A stretch of DNA of 38,624 bases from Acidilobaceae archaeon (GCA_028276165.1 JAPYWV010000005.1:1-38624), one strand, 5' to 3'. Shown: positions 1 through 7,434, counted from the first letter of the stretch. Numbers and translations: made by a program. The notes: generated by a model not told the origin, from the letters alone.

Positions 1-90
1 AGATTCCGTCCTCTCCAATTTACGGTTTACACCTTCCGCTTCTAGGATTATTTGAAAGTTTTAAATCTGTGCTTTAACTATCTCCCCATC

Positions 91-1728
91 CTAGTATTCT
101 TTAAGCGCCTCTAAAAGCCTCCCTAGCGAGATCTCCGCTACCGCTACAGGGTACTCTAGTTCAAGCTTCTCTAGAACCTCTGGTTTAACCTCTCCTAGGA
201 CTCCTAGTCTAACACCACCTGCTACTAGTTCAGCTGTCCTACCCTCCATGGTGTAAGGTGTTCTTGCGGGCCTAGCAGTGAAGTTAACGCCTAGAACTCT
301 AAGCATGTAGTAGACGGGAGCCTGTATGTCCTCGTAGCTAACCTCATCGTCCATGATCGCTAACCCCACCCTCTCATCCTCCACTATCCCACCCTCCACC
401 CTAGCCACCACAGGCCCTATCTCGAAGACCTTAATGGGTTTAGGTGAATGCTTATTCCCCGTTAGAAGGTCTAAGAGTGTAACCACTATCGAGGGTCTGA
501 GGACACTGTACTCCAACTGGACAGGGTTTAGAACTTCAACCACCTCCCCCCTCAAGCCCAGGGCTTCGAGTAGCTGTGGGCTTGTAAGCGATAACTTCAT
601 AACCTCGGTGAACCCCAGGCCTACGAGTATCATCCTTATGCTCCTAGACAGTCTTGTTAAACCATGATACTCCCCCCGGGTCCTAGGCTGCCATAGGGTT
701 GGGTTGAGCTCCTCATACCCTACCGCTATCGCCACGTCCTCCGCTAGGTCTACCACACTTGTTACATCAACCCTGTACGGTGGGATTTCGACCTCAATTA
801 CGTCATTATCGACATTAACGTTATACCTCATACGTTCGAGGAGGGACTTGATATCACTTACGGTAAGCTTTGATCCTAGAACCCCGTTTATATCACTTGG
901 CTTCACCCTGATAACCCTAGGCTGTAGCCTGGGGTAGAACCCACCCCATGGGGCTTTAACCTCTACAAGGCCTACGTAGGCTCCAGGTCTTTCAGCTAGA
1001 TTGGATACGATTATGTTGAGTATAGCCTCTGCTACCTGTAGATCGGTGGATGTAACGTCTATGAAGATGTTCCTTGTCCCAACCTCTAGCCTTGTTATAT
1101 CAGAGTTTATCACCGGAGGCATTGTTATGATCTCGTTATCGGAGAATATGAATGGATGTCTATCCCCAAGTCTCGATATCCAACCGTACTCCAAACCCTT
1201 AGCATCACTCTCTAGGAGCTCCTTAGCTGTCACCGGCTTTGTGTAGCCTAGTGGTTTGAATACAACATCGAGTGGGGCCATAGCGTACCTTAACATCCTC
1301 CCCGGGATCTTATCAGCATCGTGGAGCCCTATAGCTGCCTTCCTCCTCCTCCTACCAAGCCCTTCGTGGAGCTTCTCCTGGAATTGTATGAGCTCCTCCA
1401 GGTAGTACTCGCTATCAATGTTGACATTGTAGACTACGGCTGCGACAATGTACGGTCTCGTGGGTACATCCTCTACGAGTAGCTTGAACCCACTATCGAC
1501 AACCCTAGGTTTAGCCCATCCACTATTAACGCCGAGTAGCCCCTTAACAGCTCTAGCTAACCCCTCTCCCATGAACATGTCAGGCCTATCAGCGTTAACC
1601 TCAACCTCAAGGTAGCCTTCTCTCTCCTCACTCTCACACTTAAGCCTGAATAGTAGCTCCGATAGCATCCTAGGCTCCATGTTTAGGAGCTCATACAACC
1701 TCTCAACTCTAAACCTTAGCACAGGCAT
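91..1728 (-). CDS. pheT: Phenylalanine--tRNA ligase, beta subunit
   Basis: Beta chain of the (alpha-beta)2 phenylalanyl-tRNA synthetase, which charges tRNA-Phe in the cytoplasm. At 545 aa it has the length of the archaeal/eukaryotic type, without the bacterial N-terminal EMAP-like domain. A B3/B4 editing region occupies the first half. A B5-type domain follows (DINGVLGSKLTVSDIKSLLER ... IPPYRVDVTSVVDLAEDVAIAVGYEEL), then a degenerate class II core ending near the C-terminus. The ATG at 1728 lies 4 nt after the pheS stop, so the two subunits are co-transcribed and probably translationally coupled. The 90 bp beyond its stop, up to the window edge, are AT-rich and I see no gene there. Confidence 0.96.
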   Translation of the reverse strand: MPVLRFRVERLYELLNMEPRMLSELLFRLKCESEEREGYLEVEVNADRPDMFMGEGLARAVKGLLGVNSGWAKPRVVDSGFKLLVEDVPTRPYIVAAVVYNVNIDSEYYLEELIQFQEKLHEGLGRRRRKAAIGLHDADKIPGRMLRYAMAPLDVVFKPLGYTKPVTAKELLESDAKGLEYGWISRLGDRHPFIFSDNEIITMPPVINSDITRLEVGTRNIFIDVTSTDLQVAEAILNIIVSNLAERPGAYVGLVEVKAPWGGFYPRLQPRVIRVKPSDINGVLGSKLTVSDIKSLLERMRYNVNVDNDVIEVEIPPYRVDVTSVVDLAEDVAIAVGYEELNPTLWQPRTRGEYHGLTRLSRSIRMILVGLGFTEVMKLSLTSPQLLEALGLRGEVVEVLNPVQLEYSVLRPSIVVTLLDLLTGNKHSPKPIKVFEIGPVVARVEGGIVEDERVGLAIMDDEVSYEDIQAPVYYMLRVLGVNFTARPARTPYTMEGRTAELVAGGVRLGVLGEVKPEVLEKLELEYPVAVAEISLGRLLEALKEY

Positions 1729-1732
1729 AGCG

Positions 1733-3205
1733 CTACACCCTAACCCTAAACCCTCTTATGTACTCAACGTCATCGGTGTACAGTAGCCTTATATCCGGGA
1801 TCCCGTAGTAGGCTGCCGCAAGCCTCTCAATACCGAAACCCCATGCTCCAACAGGGTAGTCTACACCAGCCATCTCTAGAACCTCAGGCCTGAACAGCCC
1901 TGCTCCGAAGAGCTCAAGCCACCTACCGTTAGGAAGCCTTACGTAGCCCTCAACACTAGGCTCTGTGAAGGGGAAGTAGCCTGGTTTGAATTTAACCTCT
2001 AGCCCAAGCCTACCACATATCTCCCTAAGGGTTCCAAGTAGGTCTCTGAACGTGTAGCCGTAATCACCCTCAATCCCATCCAGCTGGTGGAACTCCGGTA
2101 GGTGTGATGCATCGACAACATCATGCCTGTAAACCCTGCCTATGGTGAAGAACCTTATCGGAGGGCTGGGCTTGAGGGCTAGTGTTCTAGCTGATACAGC
2201 TGTAGTCTGGCTCCTGAGCATAAGCCTTGATGCTATGGCTGGACTCCACTTATACCTCCACCCCGCTTCGTGGACCCTAGCGACCCTCTCGACTAGACCC
2301 CCGTAGAGCCTTGTCACATCAACAGGTTCAGCTTTAACCCATAGGGAGTCATGTATCTCCCTAGCAGGGTGATCTTGAGCCTGGAATAGCATGTCGAAGT
2401 TGAACAGCTCTAGCTCGACAACAGGCCCCCTAACCTCCTTGAATCCAAGCTCCTTCATAACATCCCTTATAACCTCTATGAACTCTTGTAGGAAGTGTAG
2501 CCTCCCAGCCTGAACCCTCGGTGGCTCTGCTTCAACATTGTAAGCTCTAAACCTGTACATCCTCCAAGAACCATCCCTAAGCATCCTCGATGTAAGCCTT
2601 GAAGCCTCAACTCTAACTCTCTCCAGCAACCTTACAGGATCATCTAGGAGCTCTACAAAAACATCCTTCACCTTAACCTCTTCAACCAAACCCCTCTCCC
2701 TAAGCTCTCTAAACAAGCTAGGCTCGACGAGCCCTATCCTAGAGCAGCTCTCAAGAGCATCCCTCAAGCCTCTAACAGCATCTCTAGCGATACCAGGATC
2801 CTGTACTAGCCTAACGAAACCCCCCTGTACCTCAACCAAACCCCTCCTCCTAGCCTGCCCTAAGGCTATGCTAGCATACTCCCCTAGGGTCTGGGAGATC
2901 TCATCAAGCCTAGCCACCCCACCTCTGGATGCAAGGTAGTCTAGGAGAGCCTCCTCTGGAAGACCCCTCGATATGGCGTCCAAACCCTTAGCCGTAGGCC
3001 TACAGAGGGTTCGAACCTCCTCCTGAACCCTAACAACACCCCTATCCCTGAGTAACATGAGCAGGCTAGCTAAGCTGGATTTATCTATGCCAAGCAACCT
3101 ACTAGCATCGTCTAGAGAACCTCTGGAGAAGCCCTTCTCGGCCATCAACCTGAGGAGCTCGTACTCACCCTCACTAACAACAATCTCCGAAACAATCAAT
3201 GACAC
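1733..3205 (-). CDS. pheS: Phenylalanine--tRNA ligase, alpha subunit
   Basis: Catalytic alpha subunit of phenylalanyl-tRNA synthetase, 490 aa. The N-terminal part (about 1-170) has winged-helix repeats of the archaeal type (LASLLMLLRDRGVVRVQ; LGQARRRGLVEVQGGF). The class II catalytic core follows: motif 1 region (GFKEVRGPVVELELFNFDMLFQAQDHPAREIHDS), motif 2 (FFTIGRVYRHDVVDASHLPEFHQLDG) and motif 3 (GAWGFGIERLAAAYYGIPD). The start is a GTG at 3205. A TATA-like CTTTTAAGG on the minus strand sits about 29 nt upstream, so the mRNA is probably leaderless. It is the first gene of the pheS-pheT operon. Confidence 0.97.
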   Translation of the reverse strand: MSLIVSEIVVSEGEYELLRLMAEKGFSRGSLDDASRLLGIDKSSLASLLMLLRDRGVVRVQEEVRTLCRPTAKGLDAISRGLPEEALLDYLASRGGVARLDEISQTLGEYASIALGQARRRGLVEVQGGFVRLVQDPGIARDAVRGLRDALESCSRIGLVEPSLFRELRERGLVEEVKVKDVFVELLDDPVRLLERVRVEASRLTSRMLRDGSWRMYRFRAYNVEAEPPRVQAGRLHFLQEFIEVIRDVMKELGFKEVRGPVVELELFNFDMLFQAQDHPAREIHDSLWVKAEPVDVTRLYGGLVERVARVHEAGWRYKWSPAIASRLMLRSQTTAVSARTLALKPSPPIRFFTIGRVYRHDVVDASHLPEFHQLDGIEGDYGYTFRDLLGTLREICGRLGLEVKFKPGYFPFTEPSVEGYVRLPNGRWLELFGAGLFRPEVLEMAGVDYPVGAWGFGIERLAAAYYGIPDIRLLYTDDVEYIRGFRVRV

Positions 3206-3229
3206 CAGGACACAAGCTAGAAGGCTAAA

Positions 3230-3238
3230 CCTTAAAAG
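3230..3238 (-). promoter_or_regulatory. TATA-like box of pheST
   Basis: CTTTTAAGG on the minus strand, centred about 29 nt upstream of the pheS GTG. This spacing places the transcription start at or next to the start codon, as in leaderless archaeal transcripts. Confidence 0.55.
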
Positions 3239-3283
3239 ACTACATGGCGGTAAGGGATTTAAGCCTCACAGCTTGTAAAAGTA

Positions 3284-3347
3284 GGGTGGATGATCGCCGA
3301 GCTGGCACCGAGGAGGCATCCCTGTGAGGAGGCGCATCTCCTCTGAG
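3284..3347 (+). ncRNA. Candidate C/D box sRNA (weak)
   Basis: Seen in order: a C-like box ATGATCG (3290-3296, two mismatches to RTGATGA), 11 nt, a D'-like CCGA, 12 nt, a C'-like GTGAGGA (one mismatch), exactly 12 nt (GGCGCATCTCCT), then a perfect D box CTGA (3343-3346). A TATA-like GGATTTAAGC lies about 27 nt before the first box, which would start the RNA just ahead of box C. Against it: the first C box is poor, and GAGGAG/CTCCTC inside the second guide can form a simple hairpin instead. I assign no methylation target. Confidence 0.25.
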
Positions 3348-3498
3348 ACACTTAAACCCACACCCATAACAGGCTGTTACGGAGCTGACGGTAGATTTAA
3401 ATAGCTGTAGATAGCTGTAAATACTTGGTGTAATGGTGCTGGGTGAGCCGTCAAAGATCGTGTGGGAGGTTGCCACAGTTCTATAGCTAAACAGCAGG

Positions 3499-3507
3499 TA
3501 TTTAAGC
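3499..3507 (+). promoter_or_regulatory. TATA-like box upstream of the structured RNA
   Basis: TATTTAAGC. Transcription would begin near 3528, directly before the first kink-turn hairpin and about 190 nt before the acylphosphatase start codon. A second TATA-like TTTAAATA lies at 3396-3403, followed by the tandem repeat AGCTGTAGAT/AGCTGTAAAT. Confidence 0.4.
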
Positions 3508-3527
3508 TTCGGAGGGGGAAGGATTAA

Positions 3528-3695
3528 TGGATACAGCTCCCCGTTGATCCGCACTACGGTGAGGGGGGCTGTTGGTAGGCCTACTCAGATGGGAGCCCTA
3601 TGGCGTTGGGCTCGACCGGGGCCCATGAGGTGTGGGTGAAGCTAATGATCTCACACCAAGGCCCAACCCCGCTAACGAAAATACCGTTAGCGGGG
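3528..3695 (+). ncRNA. Structured RNA with a kink-turn and a K-loop (leader or guide-like RNA)
   Basis: No convincing ORF, but strong folding by eye. Hairpin 1: AGCTCCCC (3535-3542) pairs with GGGGGGCT (3563-3570) and encloses a textbook kink-turn, with bulge GTT, then G-A, A-G and U-U pairs, then CCG/CGG. Hairpin 2: GTTGGGC (3605-3611) pairs with GCCCAAC (3661-3667); above it GGTGTGGG pairs with CTCACACC and is capped by a K-loop (TGA-AGCTAAT-GAT), the apical motif of archaeal H/ACA RNAs. Hairpin 3 is the perfect inverted repeat at 3667-3695. Kink-turns of this type are L7Ae-binding sites. No clear ACA box follows hairpin 2 and its pocket is lopsided, so H/ACA identity is uncertain. It could equally be a long 5' leader of the acylphosphatase gene. 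Confidence 0.4.
3667..3695 (+). terminator. Perfect 11-bp inverted repeat before the acylphosphatase gene
   Basis: CCCCGCTAACG, a 7-nt loop AAAATAC, then CGTTAGCGGGG, ending 22 nt before the TTG start. It is too perfect to be chance in this context. It could terminate the upstream RNA or act as a leader switch: CGGGG at 3617-3621 can pair alternatively with CCCCG at 3667-3671, and GGGCC at 3619-3623 with GGCCC at 3660-3664. No U-tract follows, so termination is only one reading. Confidence 0.4.
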
Positions 3696-3717
3696 AAACG
3701 CTAGTAGGTGGCAGAGC

Positions 3718-4002
3718 TTGAGTGAGAGGGTGAGAGCACACCTCATAGTAAGAGGCCTAGTACAAGGGGTATACTTTAGAGCTAATATGAAACGTGTGGC
3801 GGAGGAGCATGGTGTGAAAGGGTGGGTTAGAAACCTACCAGATGGTGAGACAGTCGAAGCGGTACTAGAGGGTGATAGGAGCTCCGTCGAGAAGGTCATA
3901 TGCTGGAGCCTGAGGGGGCCACCGCTAGCAGAGGTGAGGGAGGTTCACGTTAGATTCGAGGAGTACAAGGGGGAGTTCAAGACATTCACCATAAGATACT
4001 AG
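3718..4002 (+). CDS. acyP: Acylphosphatase
   Basis: Small (94 aa) enzyme hydrolysing the carboxyl-phosphate bond of acylphosphates in the cytoplasm. The family signature is clear: [40 protein letters not shown]. It contains the phosphate-binding Arg (in YFRAN) and the catalytic Asn (in VRNLPDG). Length matches the single-domain family. The TTG start at 3718 has a GGTGG purine run 9-10 nt upstream. The gene is preceded by an unusual structured, gene-free stretch of about 190 nt and ends 16 bp before the convergent end of the 134-aa gene. Confidence 0.93.
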   Translation: MSERVRAHLIVRGLVQGVYFRANMKRVAEEHGVKGWVRNLPDGETVEAVLEGDRSSVEKVICWSLRGPPLAEVREVHVRFEEYKGEFKTFTIRY

Positions 4003-4018
4003 GGGTACCAGTGTAAAG

Positions 4019-4423
4019 CTAGGAACCACGATGACTGACTATGACTCTAAGGTCTTCATAACAGGAGGCTCTCCTAGAGATTCTCACGTTCACCCCACGG
4101 CCTCTCAAGCTTCTATTTAGGTTACTAACATCGCATCTAAGCTTATCGACAACCTCACTATCAATTCTTCTAGGCGAGTGTATAATAACTATCATCGTTA
4201 CGCCCTTAATTGACGACCTTCCTAGTAGCTCGGATTGCAACCTATCATTGCCTATAATGCAGTTTATCGTTTCAATAAGCTTCCTTACGTCCTCCAGCTT
4301 AGCCCTACCAGTTCCCTCCACTATAAACACTTTATCGTCGGTGATGATAACCTCGTCTGCATGTTTTCCACATGAGATTTCCAGCTTCGAGTACACATCA
4401 TCTAGTTTGAATACCTTCAACAA
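4019..4423 (-). CDS. Uncharacterised 134-aa protein, partner of the upstream ATPase
   Basis: I do not recognise this family. The protein alternates strands and helices: a strand-rich N-terminal part (HADEVIITDDKVFIVEGTGRAKLEDVRKLIETI), a hydrophobic strand (KGVTMIVIIHSP) and a basic C-terminal half (SLRGRGVNVRISRR). The segment EVIITDDKVFIVEGTGRAKLEDV, with acidic residues flanking strands, might suggest a nuclease-like or ATPase-accessory fold, but no motif is decisive. The start is TTG (4423) with GGGG 3-6 nt upstream, 9 nt after the ATPase stop. It is therefore almost certainly co-translated with that ATPase and probably acts with it. No membrane segment or signal peptide is seen. Confidence 0.7.
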   Translation of the reverse strand: MLKVFKLDDVYSKLEISCGKHADEVIITDDKVFIVEGTGRAKLEDVRKLIETINCIIGNDRLQSELLGRSSIKGVTMIVIIHSPRRIDSEVVDKLRCDVSNLNRSLRGRGVNVRISRRASCYEDLRVIVSHRGS

Positions 4424-4432
4424 GAACCCCAG

Positions 4433-5833
4433 TTAGCCTAATCCCTCTATCATAGCCTCCTCCTCTAGGAGCTCCTCTGCAACCTTAGAGAATTCATCCG
4501 TTGGTATCCCATACTCGTCGACCTTAAGCTTCTCAGCAACAGCCACACCATCCCCTATCTTAACCAGGTAAGCTGCTATACTATCAGGGTCTATAGCGTC
4601 TGATGCCTTGAAACCCTTGATCTTCTCTATACCACCCCTTCTCCTATGTAGGGCTACTAGGTTGTTTAACGCGTGGAGTAGGTAGCTGCTATGAGTGGTT
4701 ATAACAACGTGTTTTCCGGAGTTCACAGCCCTAGCTATAAGTCTGGCTAGTATCCTCTGAGCTCTAGGGTGAAGGTGTGCTTCAGGCTCCTCTATGAAAA
4801 CCATGTGGTACTCAGGTAGGGCTAGGGCTAGTGCTACAGTTAGAGCCTCTCTTACGCCAGAAGGGGATTCCGATATGTTAAGTCTTTTCCCACTCCACAT
4901 TCTAAGGTATAGAGTGTGCCTACCGGCCCTCTTAGTAACCTCCAGTTTACAACCAAGCTCGTGTAAGAGCTCCTCCAGAGACTCCCCAACATCACCGGAC
5001 ACGTACTCACTCTTAAACGCTAATCTTGAGAGCCTCCGAACAAACCCTATATACTCTCTATCAACACTCCTAACCTCCTTAACCATGGAGCGTGGGAGCG
5101 GTCTAAGGAGAATCCTGGAGACACCAGCCCTACTATCGGGGAGGAAGACGCTTTCTCTTGTAAACCAGGAGGATAGCAAGCCAAAGCTACCATGTAGATA
5201 AGCGAGTAAGGGTATAAGGGTGGCATCGTACAACTCATCCATAGAGGAGACAACTCCATCGTATAACACCACACCCCTCCCATCTTCAAGTAGCTCCACA
5301 ACTAAACGTCCCAAAGGTAGAGTTCTCGCATAAACCCTCTCTACGAAACCTGCGTCTGGTTTATACTCCAGCACTTGTACTTCGTCTCTCGTTAGCTTGA
5401 ATTCTATTAGAGCTCGACCTTCAACCCTGATTTTAGCTTCACTAGCCCCCTCCATGACGATATTATCTAGACTTTCGAAAACCTCCTCAAGCCTCTCTCT
5501 AAGCCCGGCAGTTAATCCGACATGTGCTGTCTCAATGTAAGCTTCTAAAAGTTTCCTAAAAACCTCTGTTACATCACCTCCCCTCCTAACCCTCTCTAGG
5601 AGCTTCTCATAGGGGTCGGATGTTTTAAACTCATCCTCCATCTTCTTAAACACCTCGTCAACCCAGACCTCAGGATCTGGTGTTGTAGTATCTAGAGCCC
5701 AGAGCATCTGAGCTAGGAAAGATTTACCAACACTATTCCTGCCAATGAGTACGGTGAGAGGTTTAACCTCTACCTCCACATCCCTAAAGGGCCCTATGTT
5801 AACAAGCCTAACTCTAGGATTCAAAGACAACAT
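4433..5833 (-). CDS. AAA-family ATPase (OLD/RecF-like, ABC-type head)
   Basis: A 466-aa cytoplasmic ATPase. Walker A is near the N-terminus (LTVLIGRNSVGKSFLAQ, about residues 27-43) after a typical VRLVNIGPFRDVEVEV opening. An ABC-like signature region lies late (ISESPSGVREALTVALALAL). It is followed by Walker B (HMVFIEEPEAHLHPRAQRI) and the H-loop strand (KHVVITTHSSYLLHALNNLVAL). The central part (about 60-300) is a helical/strand insertion. This is the layout of OLD/AAA_15/AAA_21 predicted ATPases, but no TOPRIM nuclease domain follows, so it is not a classical OLD or GajA protein. Start ATG 5833, with a TATA-like GTATTTAAC about 31 nt upstream. It forms an operon with the 134-aa protein. 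DNA repair or defence is plausible but unproven. Confidence 0.85.
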   Translation of the reverse strand: MLSLNPRVRLVNIGPFRDVEVEVKPLTVLIGRNSVGKSFLAQMLWALDTTTPDPEVWVDEVFKKMEDEFKTSDPYEKLLERVRRGGDVTEVFRKLLEAYIETAHVGLTAGLRERLEEVFESLDNIVMEGASEAKIRVEGRALIEFKLTRDEVQVLEYKPDAGFVERVYARTLPLGRLVVELLEDGRGVVLYDGVVSSMDELYDATLIPLLAYLHGSFGLLSSWFTRESVFLPDSRAGVSRILLRPLPRSMVKEVRSVDREYIGFVRRLSRLAFKSEYVSGDVGESLEELLHELGCKLEVTKRAGRHTLYLRMWSGKRLNISESPSGVREALTVALALALPEYHMVFIEEPEAHLHPRAQRILARLIARAVNSGKHVVITTHSSYLLHALNNLVALHRRRGGIEKIKGFKASDAIDPDSIAAYLVKIGDGVAVAEKLKVDEYGIPTDEFSKVAEELLEEEAMIEGLG

Positions 5834-5856
5834 CCCACTATAGGTTTAACTTTAGA

Positions 5857-5900
5857 CAAGTTAAATACGTTAACGTCATCTTAGTAGTGCTTAAATACGT
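5857..5900. promoter_or_regulatory. Divergent promoter with duplicated TTAAATACGT
   Basis: TTAAATACGT occurs at 5861-5870 and again at 5891-5900, exactly 30 bp apart. The right copy is the TATA box of ilvA (27 nt before its ATG). The left copy, read on the minus strand as GTATTTAAC, is positioned as the TATA box of the ATPase gene. Confidence 0.5.
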
Positions 5901-5917
5901 CTTAGGGTAACTTACCA

Positions 5918-6889
5918 ATGGTGTCCGTAGTGGATTTATTCACCCTTCGTGATGTCTACAGAGCTAGGGTTGTTGTTCAAAGGCACCTGATCAGAACCCC
6001 CTTAAGGTACTCTAGGAGGCTTTCAAGGCTTCTAGGATTCAACGTCTACCTTAAGCTTGAAAATGTACAGGTGACAGGGTCGTTTAAGGTTCGTGGTGGT
6101 GTCTACTTCATGAGTGTTAAGGCTGATGAGGCTGTTAGAAGGGGTGTTGTTACAGCCTCGACAGGCAATCATGCTCAATCCATAGCCTACGCTGCATCCC
6201 TATTCGGGGCTAAAGCAATCATAGTTGTCCCACATGGTATAAGTAGGGTTAAGGTTGAAGCTTTAAGGGATCTTGGTGCCAATGTGATCTTCCACGGCTC
6301 CATCTTCGAAGAGGCTAGGGAGTATGCTGAGAGGCTTGCTGTTGAGAAGGGTATGCTCTACGTCCACCCCATAAACGAACCACTCCTATACCCGGGTGTT
6401 GCTACGATGCACCTGGAGAACATAGAGGATCTCCCAGATGTAGACGTTATAATCAACCCTATTGGCGGGGGCTCCGGTGCTTCGGGAGCAGTAGTTGTCG
6501 CTAAGAGCGTAGACCCGAAAATCAAAGTCGTAGGGGTTCAAGCTGAGGGGGCTCAAAGCTTCTACCAATCGTGGAGACAAGGGAGGCTCGTGAGTACAGG
6601 GAAGGCGGAGACGATAGCAGAGGGCCTGGCAACAGCTAGGGCCTACGAGCTCCCCTACAGTATACTAAAAGATAGGATAGACGATATAATCCTGGTATCC
6701 GATCGAGAGATGATAGATGCGATAAGAGTGCTCGTAGAGGTAGAAAGGGTTATAGCGGAACCAGCTGGAGCAGCAGCCCTAGCAGCAGCTACCAAGATAA
6801 GGGATAGACTGCAAGGTAAAAACGTTATAGTCATGGTGACAGGAGGTAACATAGACCCGGAAACCCTCCATAAGTATATTCAATCCTAA
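5918..6889 (+). CDS. ilvA: Threonine dehydratase (PLP-dependent)
   Basis: Deaminates L-threonine (and serine) to 2-oxobutanoate/pyruvate plus ammonia. Fold-type II PLP enzyme of 323 aa. The PLP lysine is K57 in TGSFKVRGG. The substrate loop is ASTGNHAQS, the phosphate cup is GGGSGASG, and EPAGAAALAA lies near the C-terminus. It lacks the C-terminal ACT regulatory domain of biosynthetic IlvA, so it resembles the short catabolic TdcB type and should not be feedback-inhibited by isoleucine. The start ATG at 5918 is 27 nt from the TATA-like TTAAATAC, implying a leaderless mRNA. The neighbouring Liv importer and aconitase fit amino-acid catabolism. Serine/threonine racemase-like activity cannot be excluded. 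Confidence 0.9.
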   Translation: MVSVVDLFTLRDVYRARVVVQRHLIRTPLRYSRRLSRLLGFNVYLKLENVQVTGSFKVRGGVYFMSVKADEAVRRGVVTASTGNHAQSIAYAASLFGAKAIIVVPHGISRVKVEALRDLGANVIFHGSIFEEAREYAERLAVEKGMLYVHPINEPLLYPGVATMHLENIEDLPDVDVIINPIGGGSGASGAVVVAKSVDPKIKVVGVQAEGAQSFYQSWRQGRLVSTGKAETIAEGLATARAYELPYSILKDRIDDIILVSDREMIDAIRVLVEVERVIAEPAGAAALAAATKIRDRLQGKNVIVMVTGGNIDPETLHKYIQS

Positions 6890-6919
6890 CCCGAACCCCC
6901 CACCCGGTATATCATGCTA

Positions 6920-6945
6920 GCTCATAACGTTTAATAGTTATGAGC
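6920..6945 (+). terminator. Inverted repeat after ilvA
   Basis: Perfect 9-bp inverted repeat GCTCATAAC / GTTATGAGC with loop GTTTAATA, about 30 bp beyond the ilvA stop. It could be a terminator hairpin or an operator. The rest of 6946-7111 is AT-rich and I see no gene in it. Confidence 0.35.
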
Positions 6946-7111
6946 ATATCAGCTAAGTTTTCAAGAGCTTAGAATCTGCTTTTATTTTCATTGCTACCCA
7001 TGTTGTTCGCACGATTCAGTACAAGAGTTAACTTCGTAGGCTCTGCTTACTTTATGTGAAGCTAAGCATGTTATTTAAGCTTGATGTAGTGCTGAGAGGG
7101 GACCTGTAGAG

Positions 7112-7189
7112 TGGTGCCGCGGCCGGGATTTGAACCCGGGTCACGGGCTCGAAAGGCCCGCATACTGGGCCTGGCTATACTACCGCGGC
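7112..7189 (-). tRNA. tRNA-Glu (TTC)
   Basis: On the minus strand the acceptor GCCGCGG pairs with CCGCGGC. The anticodon arm is CGGGC-CTTTCGA-GCCCG with anticodon TTC at positions 34-36. The T arm is CCGGG-TTCAAAT-CCCGG and the discriminator is A. CCA is encoded at 7112-7114. No intron. A TATA-like CTATAAACC lies about 35 nt upstream. Confidence 0.95.
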
Positions 7190-7232
7190 TTCCAGAGTTT
7201 ATAGTGTAGAGCCTGGGGGTTTATAGGTGTTG

Positions 7233-7336
7233 TGGAGCCGGGGCCGGGATTCGAACCCGGGATTCAACGGGTCTCCGCTATAGGCCCAGCTCTAACCACT
7301 GCAGCCCGCCGCCTTAGACCGCTCGGCCACCCCGGC
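7233..7336 (-). tRNA. tRNA-Cys (GCA) with an intron
   Basis: On the minus strand the acceptor GCCGGGG pairs with CCCCGGC. The D arm is GCC...GGC. The anticodon loop CTGCAG/A carries GCA after intron removal, and the T arm is CCGGG-TTCGAAT-CCCGG. The discriminator is U73, a tRNA-Cys identity element, and CCA is encoded at 7233-7235. A 26-nt intron interrupts it at the canonical 37/38 position. A TATA-like box (CATATAAATAAGC) lies about 31 nt upstream. Without removing the intron it is easily misread as a class II tRNA. Confidence 0.92.
7273..7298 (-). other. tRNA-Cys intron
   Basis: Minus-strand TGGTTAGAGCTGGGCCTATAGCGGAG, inserted between G37 and A38. Removing it restores a 7-nt anticodon loop and a 5-bp GCGGG/CCCGT stem. 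It should be cut by the archaeal tRNA splicing endonuclease at a bulge-helix-bulge. Exact ends may shift by one or two bases. Confidence 0.8.
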
Positions 7337-7360
7337 TCCACTTTATCTATACTAGCTCCG

Positions 7361-7373
7361 GCTTATTTATATG
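7361..7373 (-). promoter_or_regulatory. TATA box of tRNA-Cys
   Basis: Minus-strand CATATAAATAAGC, about 31 nt upstream of the mature tRNA 5' end; strong match to the archaeal TATA element. Confidence 0.6.
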
Positions 7374-7434
7374 TTGTGTGGGGTTCTACCATCTCACGGT
7401 TCTAAGTCCTATACCCCTACTTAGATTAAGGTTA

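Noticed and set aside
3240-3554. 104-aa minus-strand ORF upstream of pheS
   Set aside because: Low-complexity, Ser/Thr-rich translation with no protein-like pattern. It overlaps the pheST promoter region and the structured RNA.
3400-3710. SRP (7S) RNA or RNase P RNA in the gene-free region
   Set aside because: The length is right for SRP RNA, but the conserved helix 8 GGAAGG-AGCAG core is absent. The RNase P motifs GAGGAAAGTC and ACAGAA are also absent.
7233-7336. Reading the tRNA as a class II (Leu or Ser) tRNA with a long variable arm
   Set aside because: Removing a 26-nt insert at 37/38 gives a regular tRNA-Cys with GCA anticodon and U73; no long variable arm remains.
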